Source: Gemmatimonadota bacterium
GTDB taxonomy: Bacteria > Gemmatimonadota > Gemmatimonadetes > Palauibacterales > KS3-K002
Assembly (NCBI GenBank): GCA_020344215.1
Contig: CP070815.1
Span: 2,323,758-2,387,757 of the forward strand
Length of the DNA stretch: 64,000 nt
Direction: 5' to 3'
The notes beneath the pieces were generated by a model. The model worked only from the letters and a program-made list of their open reading frames with translations. It did not search any database and was not told where the DNA came from. Numbering within the stretch: the first letter of the stretch is position 1; each line of letters starts with the position of its first letter. The position numbers were made by a program, and so were the translations under genes. Of this stretch, positions 35,208 through 43,437 are shown in pieces.

Positions 35208-35317
35208 TGACGTCGACCGCTGGCCGTGTTACCGGTGGGGCTGTAAAATCCGTCGTACTCAGCCGAAAGGGCCCCGACGAATACTCACTCACAAGAGCTG
35301 GATAGGCAGGTGCTAGA

Positions 35318-36883
35318 ATGGCCAAAGGAAAGGACTTTCTGAAGGCGCTGGGCATTGAAGATGTAAACCGTGGCGGGTTCGGCGGCGAGTGGATCGGGTC
35401 GGGGCCGGATCTCGAGGTCATCACCCCGATCGACGGGTCGCGGATCGCTACCGTCAAGCAGGTATCGGAAGAGGAATACGACCAGATCGTCGCCCGAGCC
35501 CACGAGGCCTTCCTGAAGTGGCGCACCGTACCGGCGCCCAAGCGCGGCGAGGTCGTCCGCCGCCTCGGGGTGCGGCTCCGCGAGGTGAAGAGCGAGCTGG
35601 GCCAGCTGGTCACGCTGGAGATGGGGAAGATCGCCGCCGAAGGCGCGGGCGAGGTTCAGGAGATGATCGACATCTGCGACTTCGCCGTCGGACTCTCGCG
35701 ACAGCTTTACGGCCTGACGATGCAGTCGGAGCGCCCGGACCACCGCATGTTCGAGCAGTGGCACCCGCTGGGTGTCGTTGGTGTGATCAGCGCCTTCAAC
35801 TTCCCGGTGGCAGTGTGGAGCTGGAACACGGCGATCGCGGCGGTCTGCGGTGATAGCGTGCTGTGGAAGCCGTCGAGCCAGACGCCACTCACCGCCATCG
35901 CCTGCACGAAGATCGCCGAGCAGGTCTGCCGTGAGAACGACGTCGATCCGGCGATCATGTCGCTGGTGGTAGGGAAAGGCTCCGCGGTGGGCGACCGGCT
36001 GCTGCACGACCGGCGGATCCCGCTCGTCTCGGCGACAGGCAGCTGCCAGATGGGCTATCGCGTGGGGGCAGTCGTCGGCGAGCGGCTCGGCCGCACGATC
36101 CTCGAGCTGGGCGGCAACAACGCGATCATCGTGACGCCGAGCGCCAACATGGACATGGCGGTCCGCACGATCCTGTTCGGTGCCGTGGGCACCGCCGGTC
36201 AACGTTGTACCTCGACGCGCCGCATCATCATCCACGAGTCGATGAGGGACGGGCTGGTAAGCCGCCTGGTGAAAGCGTACGAGGGGATCCCCATCGGCGA
36301 CCCACGCAACCCCGACATACTCATGGGCCCACTGGTGACCAGCGACGCCGTGCAGGACCTGCAGAACGCCATCGAGCGTGTCCAGGAGGAAGGCGGCGAG
36401 ATTCTCTACGGTGGTGAGCCGCTGGGCGGCAAGGAGTATCCGGGCGGCCACTACGTCAAACCTTGCATCGCCGCGGCGAAGAACGAGTACGAGATCGTTC
36501 AGGAAGAGACCTTCGCGCCGATCCTCTATATCATAGGCTACGGCAAGAAGTCGTCGTCGGCGCAGCAGGCGGTGGACGAGGTCGAGGAGGCCATCGCGCT
36601 GCACAACGGCGTGCCGCAGGGTCTGTCTTCGGCGATCTTCACCGAGCACCTGCGCGAGGCGGAGCTGTTCCTATCGCAGCGCGGCAGCGACTGCGGAATC
36701 GCGAACGTGAACATCGGGACCAGCGGTGCCGAGATCGGCGGCGCCTTCGGTGGTGAGAAGGAGACCGGCGGTGGTCGCGAGTCCGGGTCAGACGCCTGGA
36801 AGGCGTACATGCGTCGGCAGACCAACACGGTCAACTGGAGCACCGAGCTGCCGCTGGCGCAGGGGATCACGTTCGGGGAGTGA
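35318..36883 (+). CDS. ALDH7-family aldehyde dehydrogenase (piperideine-6-carboxylate/aminoadipate semialdehyde type)
   Basis: 521 aa. The protein follows antiquitin/AmaB closely: ISAFNFPVAVWSWN, ELGGNNAIIV (catalytic Glu), GTAGQRCTSTRR (catalytic Cys), PTSGAEIGG-like TSGAEIGGAFGGEKETGGGRES, SDAWKAYMRRQT and a final LPLAQGITFGE. These enzymes oxidise alpha-aminoadipate semialdehyde to alpha-aminoadipate with NAD+ in lysine catabolism. The start ATG follows a GGCAGGTGCTAGA leader without a strong ribosome site. It is flanked by palindromic elements A (5' side) and B (3' side, beginning 4 bp after the stop). Fits the amino-acid catabolic region downstream. Confidence 0.92.
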   Translation: MAKGKDFLKALGIEDVNRGGFGGEWIGSGPDLEVITPIDGSRIATVKQVSEEEYDQIVARAHEAFLKWRTVPAPKRGEVVRRLGVRLREVKSELGQLVTLEMGKIAAEGAGEVQEMIDICDFAVGLSRQLYGLTMQSERPDHRMFEQWHPLGVVGVISAFNFPVAVWSWNTAIAAVCGDSVLWKPSSQTPLTAIACTKIAEQVCRENDVDPAIMSLVVGKGSAVGDRLLHDRRIPLVSATGSCQMGYRVGAVVGERLGRTILELGGNNAIIVTPSANMDMAVRTILFGAVGTAGQRCTSTRRIIIHESMRDGLVSRLVKAYEGIPIGDPRNPDILMGPLVTSDAVQDLQNAIERVQEEGGEILYGGEPLGGKEYPGGHYVKPCIAAAKNEYEIVQEETFAPILYIIGYGKKSSSAQQAVDEVEEAIALHNGVPQGLSSAIFTEHLREAELFLSQRGSDCGIANVNIGTSGAEIGGAFGGEKETGGGRESGSDAWKAYMRRQTNTVNWSTELPLAQGITFGE

Positions 36884-36887
36884 GGTC

Positions 36888-37093
36888 GGAGGCGGCAGGA
36901 CCACGCGCGGCGTGCTAACGCCGCCGGTTGGGAGGGTCGGAGCTGGGGGGCCGCCCGCTCCGCGCTCACGCCACCAGTCGTCGGCACCTGCGCCATCCCG
37001 GTGTGTTCGCAAGCTACGCGAGCCGGTCCCCCAGCTCCTCCCAGCAGACTAAGGCGATTACACGCCACGTGAGGTGGTCCTGCCGCCGCCTCC
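36888..37093. repeat. Palindromic repeat element, copy B (206 bp)
   Basis: An inverted repeat filling the gap between convergent ALDH7 and glycosyltransferase genes. The ends are GGAGGCGGCAGGACCAC and its inverse with one extra GGC. Internal pairs: GCGGCGT (36907-36913)/ACGCCGC (36918-36924) with a GCTA loop, and 10-bp GAGCTGGGGG (36940-36949)/CCCCCAGCTC (37028-37037), flanked by a TGGGAGG/CCTCCCA pairing. Same layout as copies A and C with different stem sequences. It may also act as a bidirectional terminator here. Confidence 0.78.
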
Positions 37094-37128
37094 CGGTTGA
37101 CTGGCGACCGAACTTACGGGCGACCGCA

Positions 37129-38370
37129 TCAAGCGAGCTGTTCGAGCAAGTCGCAGGTCTGGGCGACGGCGTCGAGCGCTCGCACTCTCTCCCTGCAGCG
37201 TAGACAGACTTCGGCGGTCTCTCGGCTGTCCAAGAGAGCGCCCAACGCTTCCGCGACGCGCTTCGCCGTGAACTTGCGTGGCGTGAGCCACGAGCCGACG
37301 CCCAGCCGGTACAATCGCAGCGCGTTGTCGGGCTGGTCGAAGCCCATCGGCATGGTGAGCTGCGGGATGCCGGCGGCGAGCCCTTGCGCGCAGGTGCCGA
37401 CGCCGCCGTGGTGCACGAGGGCGGCGCAGCGGTCCAGGATGCCCGAGAACGGTGCGTAGGAGACGTGCCGAACGCCTGCGGGCAGGTCATCCGGTAACTG
37501 CTCCGGGAACTGCGTGAGGAGCAGTGCGCGACGGCCAAGCGATGTCGCGGCACCGACGGCGGCTGTGAAGAAGGCCGGCGCCTGGCGATTCCCCGTGCCA
37601 GGTGTGAAGACGATCGGCGGTTCGCCCCCGGCGAGGAAGTCCTCCAAGTCCGCATCGAGGGGACGGTCGTCCGCTTCATCGAAGAGCGGGAATCCGGTCA
37701 GGCGGAGTTGGGGCGGCCAGTCGGGCTGCGGCGGCGCGAACCACTCGGGGAAGATGCCGATCGTCCTGCGTGGCGAATGGAGCCAGTCGTTGAAGACGCG
37801 CCGAACCGGTGGCAGATCGAGCTCGGCTCGCCAGGCGTTGAGGGTGGGGGCGATCATCGGGTCGATCATCAGCCGGTCGGCTAGCCACCAGAGCGCGCGC
37901 TTGAACCAGCGTGGTGCGCCGGAAATGTCGCGGCCGCGGCCGACCGCCGGTCCGAGGTAGACGGAGCGGAAGGCAACGGGCGCGATGTGGATCGTCGCGG
38001 CCGGCGCGCCGCTCTTCTCTTCGAACGTGCGGGTCGCGAACGACAGAGTGTGTCCCACTAACACCGTCCGTCCGGGCTGGTAGAGCTGGGAAAGCGTGGC
38101 GTAGGTCTGACGCAGCATGGTGCCAACGGCACTCAGGACCAGCCGCATGCCTCGGGTCGGGTGCCAGAGGTCCGGATGCTGAGTTGCAGCGTAGTACTGT
38201 TCCTCGGACCAGCCGGAGACGAAGTCGAGCCTGCCCCGCTCGGCCACGGCGCGGAACGGCTCGCCGGTGAGCAGCGTGACGTCGTGGCCCCGCCGCCGTA
38301 GCTCGCGTCCGATCCCGATATAGGGATGAACGTCGCCGGCCGTTCCGACGGGTGTCAGTAGGTAGTGCAT
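37129..38370 (-). CDS. GT1-family glycosyltransferase (MGT/UGT type)
   Basis: 413 aa GT-B fold. The N-terminal acceptor domain begins MHYLLTPVGTAGDVHPYIGI, the standard loop of macrolide/sterol-type glycosyltransferases with the catalytic His-containing region diverged. The C-terminal donor-binding signature HHGGVGTCAQGLAAGIPQL...MPMGFDQPDNA is clear. It transfers a sugar from an NDP-sugar to a lipid or small-molecule acceptor in the cytoplasm. No other sugar or natural-product genes are adjacent, so the acceptor cannot be inferred. It is transcribed alone, convergent with ALDH7. Confidence 0.9.
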   Translation of the reverse strand: MHYLLTPVGTAGDVHPYIGIGRELRRRGHDVTLLTGEPFRAVAERGRLDFVSGWSEEQYYAATQHPDLWHPTRGMRLVLSAVGTMLRQTYATLSQLYQPGRTVLVGHTLSFATRTFEEKSGAPAATIHIAPVAFRSVYLGPAVGRGRDISGAPRWFKRALWWLADRLMIDPMIAPTLNAWRAELDLPPVRRVFNDWLHSPRRTIGIFPEWFAPPQPDWPPQLRLTGFPLFDEADDRPLDADLEDFLAGGEPPIVFTPGTGNRQAPAFFTAAVGAATSLGRRALLLTQFPEQLPDDLPAGVRHVSYAPFSGILDRCAALVHHGGVGTCAQGLAAGIPQLTMPMGFDQPDNALRLYRLGVGSWLTPRKFTAKRVAEALGALLDSRETAEVCLRCRERVRALDAVAQTCDLLEQLA

Positions 38371-38500
38371 CGGCGCACTCGCGATGATCGTTCCTCTGCC
38401 GCGCCGGTAACTTTAGTGAAAGGAGACGGGGAAAGGAACGGCGGCTAGCGGCCGCACCCTGGAGGGCGGCCAGATTCTTCTCGTGGTAATTAGGAGACCG

Positions 38501-40876
38501 CTATTCGAGTGGTGCGTTCAGCGTCCGCAGGCGGGCCTGCATGAGCCGGCGGCCGTTCTCCGATAGAGCTCCGCTGTCCAGCGCCTGCCTGTAGACGGCG
38601 ATGGCCGCCGCGCTGTCCGCTGCTTCCTCGTAAATGGTCCCCAGTAGCTCGTAGGCCTCGACGTGCGACGGGTGGGTTGAGACCGACCGTCGCAGCACGC
38701 GAATCGCGCCGTTTGGGTCGCCGCTCAGAAGCAGGTAATAGGCGAGCGAGTATGGATGGCGCGGGTTGCCGGGGTCGAGCTCGTCTGCGCGCCGGCACCA
38801 AACGAGCGCCTCGTCGATCCGATCCTCGGCCAGCAGCACGCATAGGTTGTAAGCGGCTGCGGCGAAGGTAGGTTCGGCTTCAAGTGCCGACCGCAGGTGT
38901 GCCTCCGCCTGCCGTTTATCGCCTTCCTCCAGGCGCAGGAGGCCCAGGTTGAAATGCGCGGCGGCGTTGGCAGGTTCGATCTCCAGCGCCTCGCGGAGCC
39001 ACGTCTCCGCGGCGTCAGCCTCACCGAGCCGGGCGTAGGTCATCGCGATGTTGACCAGCCCGGGCACGAAGGTGGGCCGGAGCCTCAAGGCCGTCTCGAA
39101 AGCGGCCAACGCCTGCCGCAACTCGCCGCGTCCCAGGTGGAGGTTCCCCAGGCCGTAGTAGGAGAAGAAGTTGTCGGGCCGGCTGCGCAGTGCCGCGATC
39201 AGCTCGTCGAACGCCCGCCCCAGGCTGCTCCGCTCCTCCGGCGCTACGAGCTCGAGTGGGTAGCTGGCGAGTGATTCCGCGGCGCGAATCCGAACCACGC
39301 GGAATTCATCGTCGGTCGCCGCCAGTAGAGCCGTGGCGGTCCCGGGCGTCAGGTAGGCGCCCAGCGCCGTGGCGGCGCTTCCCCTGACCATGGGCGAGCG
39401 ATCTTCTTCGAGCGCCCGCACGAGCGCGGGCCATACCCGCTCGTCGCCGCTATCCTCGAGCAAGCGGATCAGGGAAGCGGCGAAGATCGCATCTCGCTGC
39501 TCGCTCTCCAGGTACTCCAGCATCTCAGGCAGGCGGCTCCACTCACCGTTGCGAGCGGCGTCGAGGAGGCCGGCCCGGTGAAGCGCGGGTGCCTGATAGT
39601 CTCCGTGCCAGTCGCGCACCCAGCGATCGGCCCAGGCGGCATCTCTATCGTCGTGGCACAGGTTGCAGGCGTTTGGCGATTCAAAGGCTATGGTCGCCGA
39701 CGGTGTGGGCGGCCGCATCGAGTGGTCGCTGCGCCGCATGCGCGCGAATTCGGTCATCGGCATGTGGCAGGCGACGCATTCGTTGCCCGGGCTGTCGGCG
39801 GCATGATGCGTGTGAGCCGTAGCGTCGCGCACACGTGACTGGTGGCAGGGGAGGCAGGCGTCGTTCGCTCGGTCGCCGCCGAACTGGTAGCGGCCGCTCG
39901 ACGTGTGACAGTCGAGGCAGTCGAGCTCGCCGGAGACAAGGCAGGGACTGGTGAGCCAGACGGTGTAGGTGAAGTTCTCTCCCAGGTCGCGCCCGTCGGG
40001 GTAGAAGTCGGGGTGCTCGAAGCCGACGAGGTCGTAGTGATCGAAGTAGCGATCGCCCGGCTGGAACGTCGAGGTGACCGGCCACATCTTGGCGTGACAC
40101 GGCGCGCACATATCGTTGATCTGCGCGGCGCTGAAGCCCTTGTTGCTGATGATCGCCGTGCCCTCGGGGCAGCTCTCCTCATCGCAGACCCGCACGTGCT
40201 CGCCGCCGGGGCCATGGCAGGTCTCGCAGTTGATGCCCGGCTCCAGCCAGACGGTATGGTAGGTATCGGTTTCCAGATCGTAGTTCGTCGACAGCTGGCT
40301 GACGTGACAGCTGTAACACGACGTGTTGAATGTCAGCTCAGGGTCGCGCCAGTCGATCGCCTCGTCCTCCAGGTCGCCGACGTGCCGGACCATGCTGGCC
40401 GTTGTGTTGTACCACTGGCGCGCGCGGACGTCGTAAGCGAGTGGCAGAACCTGAAGGCGGCCGCGCTCTAGCCGCGTGAGGAAGAAGTAGACGTTCTTGC
40501 CGCCCATCGCGTGCTCGATCCGGTACTCACGCCTGCCCTCGGGGCCGTCTTCGCGCAGCGAGCCGGCCTCACCTCCGAGCTCGACGCGGTAGCGGTAGTC
40601 GCCAATCGCGATTTCGCCGACCGGCGGATCGACCTCGCTACGCGCGAACTCGGCGGTAAACGGCTGCATCGCCAGACCGTGATGTGAGGGCGCCCAGAGA
40701 TTGTAGAAGTGCTCGTGGCAACCCCTGCAGCTGACCGAGCCCTGATAGCCGGAAGGCTGGCGACCGGCGCCGCTCTCTCCGCCGCCGCACGCACAGGCGA
40801 TGGTCGCGAGCACGGCGGCCGCAAGGGTCCCCGCTGAATGGGCCCGCAGCGCTGATCGGTGCTGGAGCTTGGTCAT
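38501..40876 (-). CDS. Eight-haem cytochrome c lipoprotein fused to HEAT and TPR repeats
   Basis: 791 aa from ATG 40876. A signal peptide with a Cys-containing end (ATIACAC) is followed by cytochrome c554-type haem sites CRGCH (residue 50), CYSCH, CETCH, CAPCH, CLDCH, CLPCH, CVACH and CNLCH, eight in all over ~400 residues. A HEAT-like stretch follows (VWPALVRALEEDRSPMVRGS and AATDDEFRVVRIRAAESLAS), then about six TPRs (YYGLGNLHLGRGELRQALAA, AHFNLGLLRLEEGDKRQAEA). This architecture joins a periplasmic electron carrier to a protein-docking platform. No CxxCK catalytic site is seen. It is monocistronic; the haem proteins it docks with are unknown. Confidence 0.9.
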   Translation of the reverse strand: MTKLQHRSALRAHSAGTLAAAVLATIACACGGGESGAGRQPSGYQGSVSCRGCHEHFYNLWAPSHHGLAMQPFTAEFARSEVDPPVGEIAIGDYRYRVELGGEAGSLREDGPEGRREYRIEHAMGGKNVYFFLTRLERGRLQVLPLAYDVRARQWYNTTASMVRHVGDLEDEAIDWRDPELTFNTSCYSCHVSQLSTNYDLETDTYHTVWLEPGINCETCHGPGGEHVRVCDEESCPEGTAIISNKGFSAAQINDMCAPCHAKMWPVTSTFQPGDRYFDHYDLVGFEHPDFYPDGRDLGENFTYTVWLTSPCLVSGELDCLDCHTSSGRYQFGGDRANDACLPCHQSRVRDATAHTHHAADSPGNECVACHMPMTEFARMRRSDHSMRPPTPSATIAFESPNACNLCHDDRDAAWADRWVRDWHGDYQAPALHRAGLLDAARNGEWSRLPEMLEYLESEQRDAIFAASLIRLLEDSGDERVWPALVRALEEDRSPMVRGSAATALGAYLTPGTATALLAATDDEFRVVRIRAAESLASYPLELVAPEERSSLGRAFDELIAALRSRPDNFFSYYGLGNLHLGRGELRQALAAFETALRLRPTFVPGLVNIAMTYARLGEADAAETWLREALEIEPANAAAHFNLGLLRLEEGDKRQAEAHLRSALEAEPTFAAAAYNLCVLLAEDRIDEALVWCRRADELDPGNPRHPYSLAYYLLLSGDPNGAIRVLRRSVSTHPSHVEAYELLGTIYEEAADSAAAIAVYRQALDSGALSENGRRLMQARLRTLNAPLE

Positions 40877-41064
40877 CCGACTATCGATAGTCTCGTCAGG
40901 CGGCGACGCTGACTCGAGGGTCGAGGTGCACATCCGGCCGCGCCCTCGATCACCTCGAAGGTGCGTGTTGTTGGATCGTCACTATGTGAAAACTAGCGGT
41001 CGGGGATGGGGCCGGCCACCGAAGCGTGTGGTAGCGGGCCCTCGGGATACAGAAAGCCCCCGGG

Positions 41065-41083
41065 CCGGGTCGAGGCTACCCGG
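41065..41083 (-). terminator. Candidate terminator of the pilin gene
   Basis: CCGGGT (41065-41070) and ACCCGG (41078-41083) pair around a 7-nt loop, 44 bp beyond the pilin stop. Read on the minus strand, the hairpin is followed by a GC-rich stretch and then CTTTCTG, a weak U-rich tail. Confidence 0.35.
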
Positions 41084-41126
41084 ACGGGGACCGCTGTCTG
41101 TTCTCAGGACGCCGCAGCTCGCGCGT

Positions 41127-41513
41127 CTAGTTGTTGCAGTATACGGCGCCCCCTTTCGTGGCGATCGTCGCGCCCGTGGCCGTGCCGTAGTAGATCTCAC
41201 ACTCCAGGTCGGTGTTCAGCTCGTGCGTTGCCTTCGCCCGCCAGCCCTTCTCGGTCGCCTCCGGTACCGATACGATGATCCGCTTGCTGGTCCGGTAGCT
41301 GTCGAGCTCGCCGGTGTTGCCCGTGTAGCTGAGATGTTCGGCGAAGTAGTCCTCCTCGGCCGTGGCCAGGTTCCGCAGGTCGGAGCGCATGGCGGTGTAG
41401 AACGCCTTCTCTCGGGTGTTGACGAACCGCGGAAGCGCGATCACCGCCAGCAGGCCGATGATCAGGATGACGGTGAGCAACTCAACAAGTGTAAAACCGC
41501 TCGTGTTCCGCAT
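41127..41513 (-). CDS. Type IV pilin/pseudopilin-like protein
   Basis: 128 aa from ATG 41513 with GAGGATTGAAG upstream. The N-terminus MRNTSG/FTLVELLTVILIIGLLAVIALPRF is a class III prepilin signal: six-residue leader, Gly-Phe cleavage site, Glu at +5 and a hydrophobic helix. The globular domain is short (~95 residues) with three Cys-poor beta segments; two Cys near the end (LECEIYYG, VYCNN) could form a C-terminal disulphide loop as in PilA/GspG-like proteins. It needs a prepilin peptidase and assembly ATPase; neither is in the window. It is a lone pilin near a small membrane protein, so major versus minor pilin cannot be decided. Confidence 0.87.
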   Translation of the reverse strand: MRNTSGFTLVELLTVILIIGLLAVIALPRFVNTREKAFYTAMRSDLRNLATAEEDYFAEHLSYTGNTGELDSYRTSKRIIVSVPEATEKGWRAKATHELNTDLECEIYYGTATGATIATKGGAVYCNN

Positions 41514-41770
41514 CTTCAATCCTCGCTTGTGCGTCGAGCCGTTAAAGCCAGCTCGCGCTTGTTGGCCGGGCAAGGTATATGCCGCGGTACGAAGCGCTAT
41601 TCGCTCACTTTGTTGGGGCGGGTCCCGGCGAGGGGCCTGCCGCCCTTCGGAAGATGTGTCTCCGCAAGATCGGTCAAGATGACCGGGGCTCCGTGCTCGC
41701 CCGATCGTCGCCGGCGGCACCGTCCGCCGCAGGGACGCGCCGGAACGCCAGCCCTGGAGCGCCGTCCTCC

Positions 41771-42127
41771 TTAGTCGCTTTCCGTCTTCACGGCTGCTAC
41801 CGAGACCATGCGGTCGATGGACTCGTGCATGAGCGCCTTCGTGGAACCGACCTGATCGTCGTCACCGGAGACGGCGTGCGAGTTGAGCTGGCGGACCAGG
41901 CCGATGAAGCGGTCGACTTCGGCCCGGAGCTCCAGGTAGACGCGCCGCTCAGGGAGCAGCTTGGTGGCCAGCCCCCAGACGCCGATCTGGTTGATCATGA
42001 TGCCAGCCAGGATGGTCGCCACCTCGATCCGCTCGTAGGCGATCATCAGGGTCTGCAGCAGGATGATGACCACACCACCCAGGGCGAGGGCGTTATTCAG
42101 CGTACTGCGGTTGAAGAATGACTTCAT
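41771..42127 (-). CDS. Small two-helix membrane protein
   Basis: 118 aa from ATG 42127 with a strong GAGGAGGAAGC site. Two hydrophobic segments (about residues 13-31, LALGGVVIILLQTLMIAY, and 36-53, VATILAGIMINQIGVWGLA) form a hairpin, then a soluble, charged C-terminal tail of ~65 residues (VYLELRAEVDRFIGLVRQLN). I do not recognise the family. It lies 257 bp upstream of the pilin gene on the same strand with nothing codable between, so it might share that transcript. Confidence 0.75.
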   Translation of the reverse strand: MKSFFNRSTLNNALALGGVVIILLQTLMIAYERIEVATILAGIMINQIGVWGLATKLLPERRVYLELRAEVDRFIGLVRQLNSHAVSGDDDQVGSTKALMHESIDRMVSVAAVKTESD

Positions 42128-42296
42128 GCTTCCTCCTCGAGGTCGGTTGGCTGAACCTGCCGGGGCCACCGGCGGGCACCGCCTTCCGCGCGATGAGTCT
42201 GCGGAGCAGGGGCGGGGGGAAAGAGCGGATGTGCATTTATGCACGGCTCTTGGCTGGTTGGCAAGTGCCGTGCCGCTTGCGCCGCCCCAGGGCTAC

Positions 42297-43250
42297 CTAG
42301 CCGGCCTTCAGCTTCACCCTGAGGTTCTCCAGCATGTCCCGGGTCATGGCTTCCAGGTCGTACTCCGGCTGCCAGTCCCACTCGTCCCGGGCGGCGCTGT
42401 CGTCCAGCGAGTTCGGCCAGGAATCCGCTATCGCCTGGCGAACGGGGTCCACCTCGTACTCGACGGTGAACTCCGGTATGTGTTTACGTATTTCGGCCGC
42501 CAATTGTTCCGGGGTGAAGTTGACGGCAGTGACGTTGAAGGCGTTACGGTGCCGGAGCCGGGCCGGATCGGCGTTCATCAGGTCGATTGCCGCCTTGATG
42601 GCGTCGGGCATGTACATCATGTCGAGGCAGGTGTGCGGACCCAGGAAACATATGTATCGCCTGTTGCGGATCGCCGCGTAGAAGATTTCCACGGCATAGT
42701 CAGTCGTGCCGCCACCCGGCGGGGCGACATAGGAGATGAGGCCCGGGTAGCGGAGTCCGCGGGTGTCGACCCCGAAGCGCCGGTAGTAGTAATCGCAGAG
42801 GAGCTCACCGGCTACCTTGGTCACCCCGTACATGGTCGTGGGGCGCTGCAGGGTGTCCTGCGGTGTCTTGTGGGGGGGCGTGGAGGGCCCGAAGGCACCG
42901 ATCGAGCTGGGGAAAAACACCGCACAGCGGTTCTCGCGCGCCACCTCGAGCACGCGGTAGAGGCCGCCCATGTTGACGTTCCAGGCCACGTGTGGTTTCT
43001 CCTCTGCGGTGGCGGAGAGCAACGAGGCGAGGTGGTAGATGGAATCGACCTGGTACTTGCGGACCGCCTCATCGAGCTGGCGCCGCTCGGTGCAGTCGAC
43101 GTACTCGAACGGCCCGTCGGGATCGACCGCCCTTGCGGGCATGCGGATATCGGACGCGACGACGTTGTCGGCCTCGTAGCGCTCGCGTAGCGCTGTGACG
43201 AGCTCTGCCCCAATCTGACCCAGTGCACCTGTTACCAGGATCCTCTTCAA
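42297..43250 (-). CDS. NAD-dependent L-threonine 3-dehydrogenase (SDR-epimerase type)
   Basis: 317 aa. The start is TTG at 43250, with GGGAGG 5 nt upstream; it gives the Rossmann start KRILVTGALGQIGAELV. Further features: LASLLSATAEEKPHVAWNVN, SSIGAFGPSTP, and YGVTKVAGELLCDYY with catalytic Tyr and Lys, then GLRYPGLISYVAPPGGGTTDY and AMTRDMLENL. These match the short-chain L-threonine dehydrogenase that forms 2-amino-3-oxobutyrate, distinct from medium-chain Zn enzymes. No glycine C-acetyltransferase (Kbl) gene lies beside it. It is downstream of the CoA-transferase/alanine dehydrogenase operon (187-bp gap) and belongs to the amino-acid catabolic set. Confidence 0.9.
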   Translation of the reverse strand: MKRILVTGALGQIGAELVTALRERYEADNVVASDIRMPARAVDPDGPFEYVDCTERRQLDEAVRKYQVDSIYHLASLLSATAEEKPHVAWNVNMGGLYRVLEVARENRCAVFFPSSIGAFGPSTPPHKTPQDTLQRPTTMYGVTKVAGELLCDYYYRRFGVDTRGLRYPGLISYVAPPGGGTTDYAVEIFYAAIRNRRYICFLGPHTCLDMMYMPDAIKAAIDLMNADPARLRHRNAFNVTAVNFTPEQLAAEIRKHIPEFTVEYEVDPVRQAIADSWPNSLDDSAARDEWDWQPEYDLEAMTRDMLENLRVKLKAG

Positions 43251-43437
43251 GGAAGCCTCCCGAATGTGGCGAGGATGCTTGCAGTGGGAATTCGGGATTC
43301 CATGATCAGGTGACTAATAGAACACGCGACATCTAGAATGAGAAGTGAAGGTTCGTGCTCGAGTCGATTCCCAAGTCGAGTATACTCTTGTCCTAGTAAT
43401 CAAGTAGTCGTGCATCCCGAATTGCCACACCACATCC

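Noticed and set aside
35285..36649. 454-codon open frame on the strand opposite ALDH7
   Set aside because: It is the antisense shadow of a clearly conserved enzyme in GC-rich DNA; its translation is His/Arg-rich with no recognisable pattern.
43251..43437. TTGATT/TATACT promoter for threonine dehydrogenase (minus strand)
   Set aside because: The spacer is only 13 nt, too short for sigma-70; no better pair was found.
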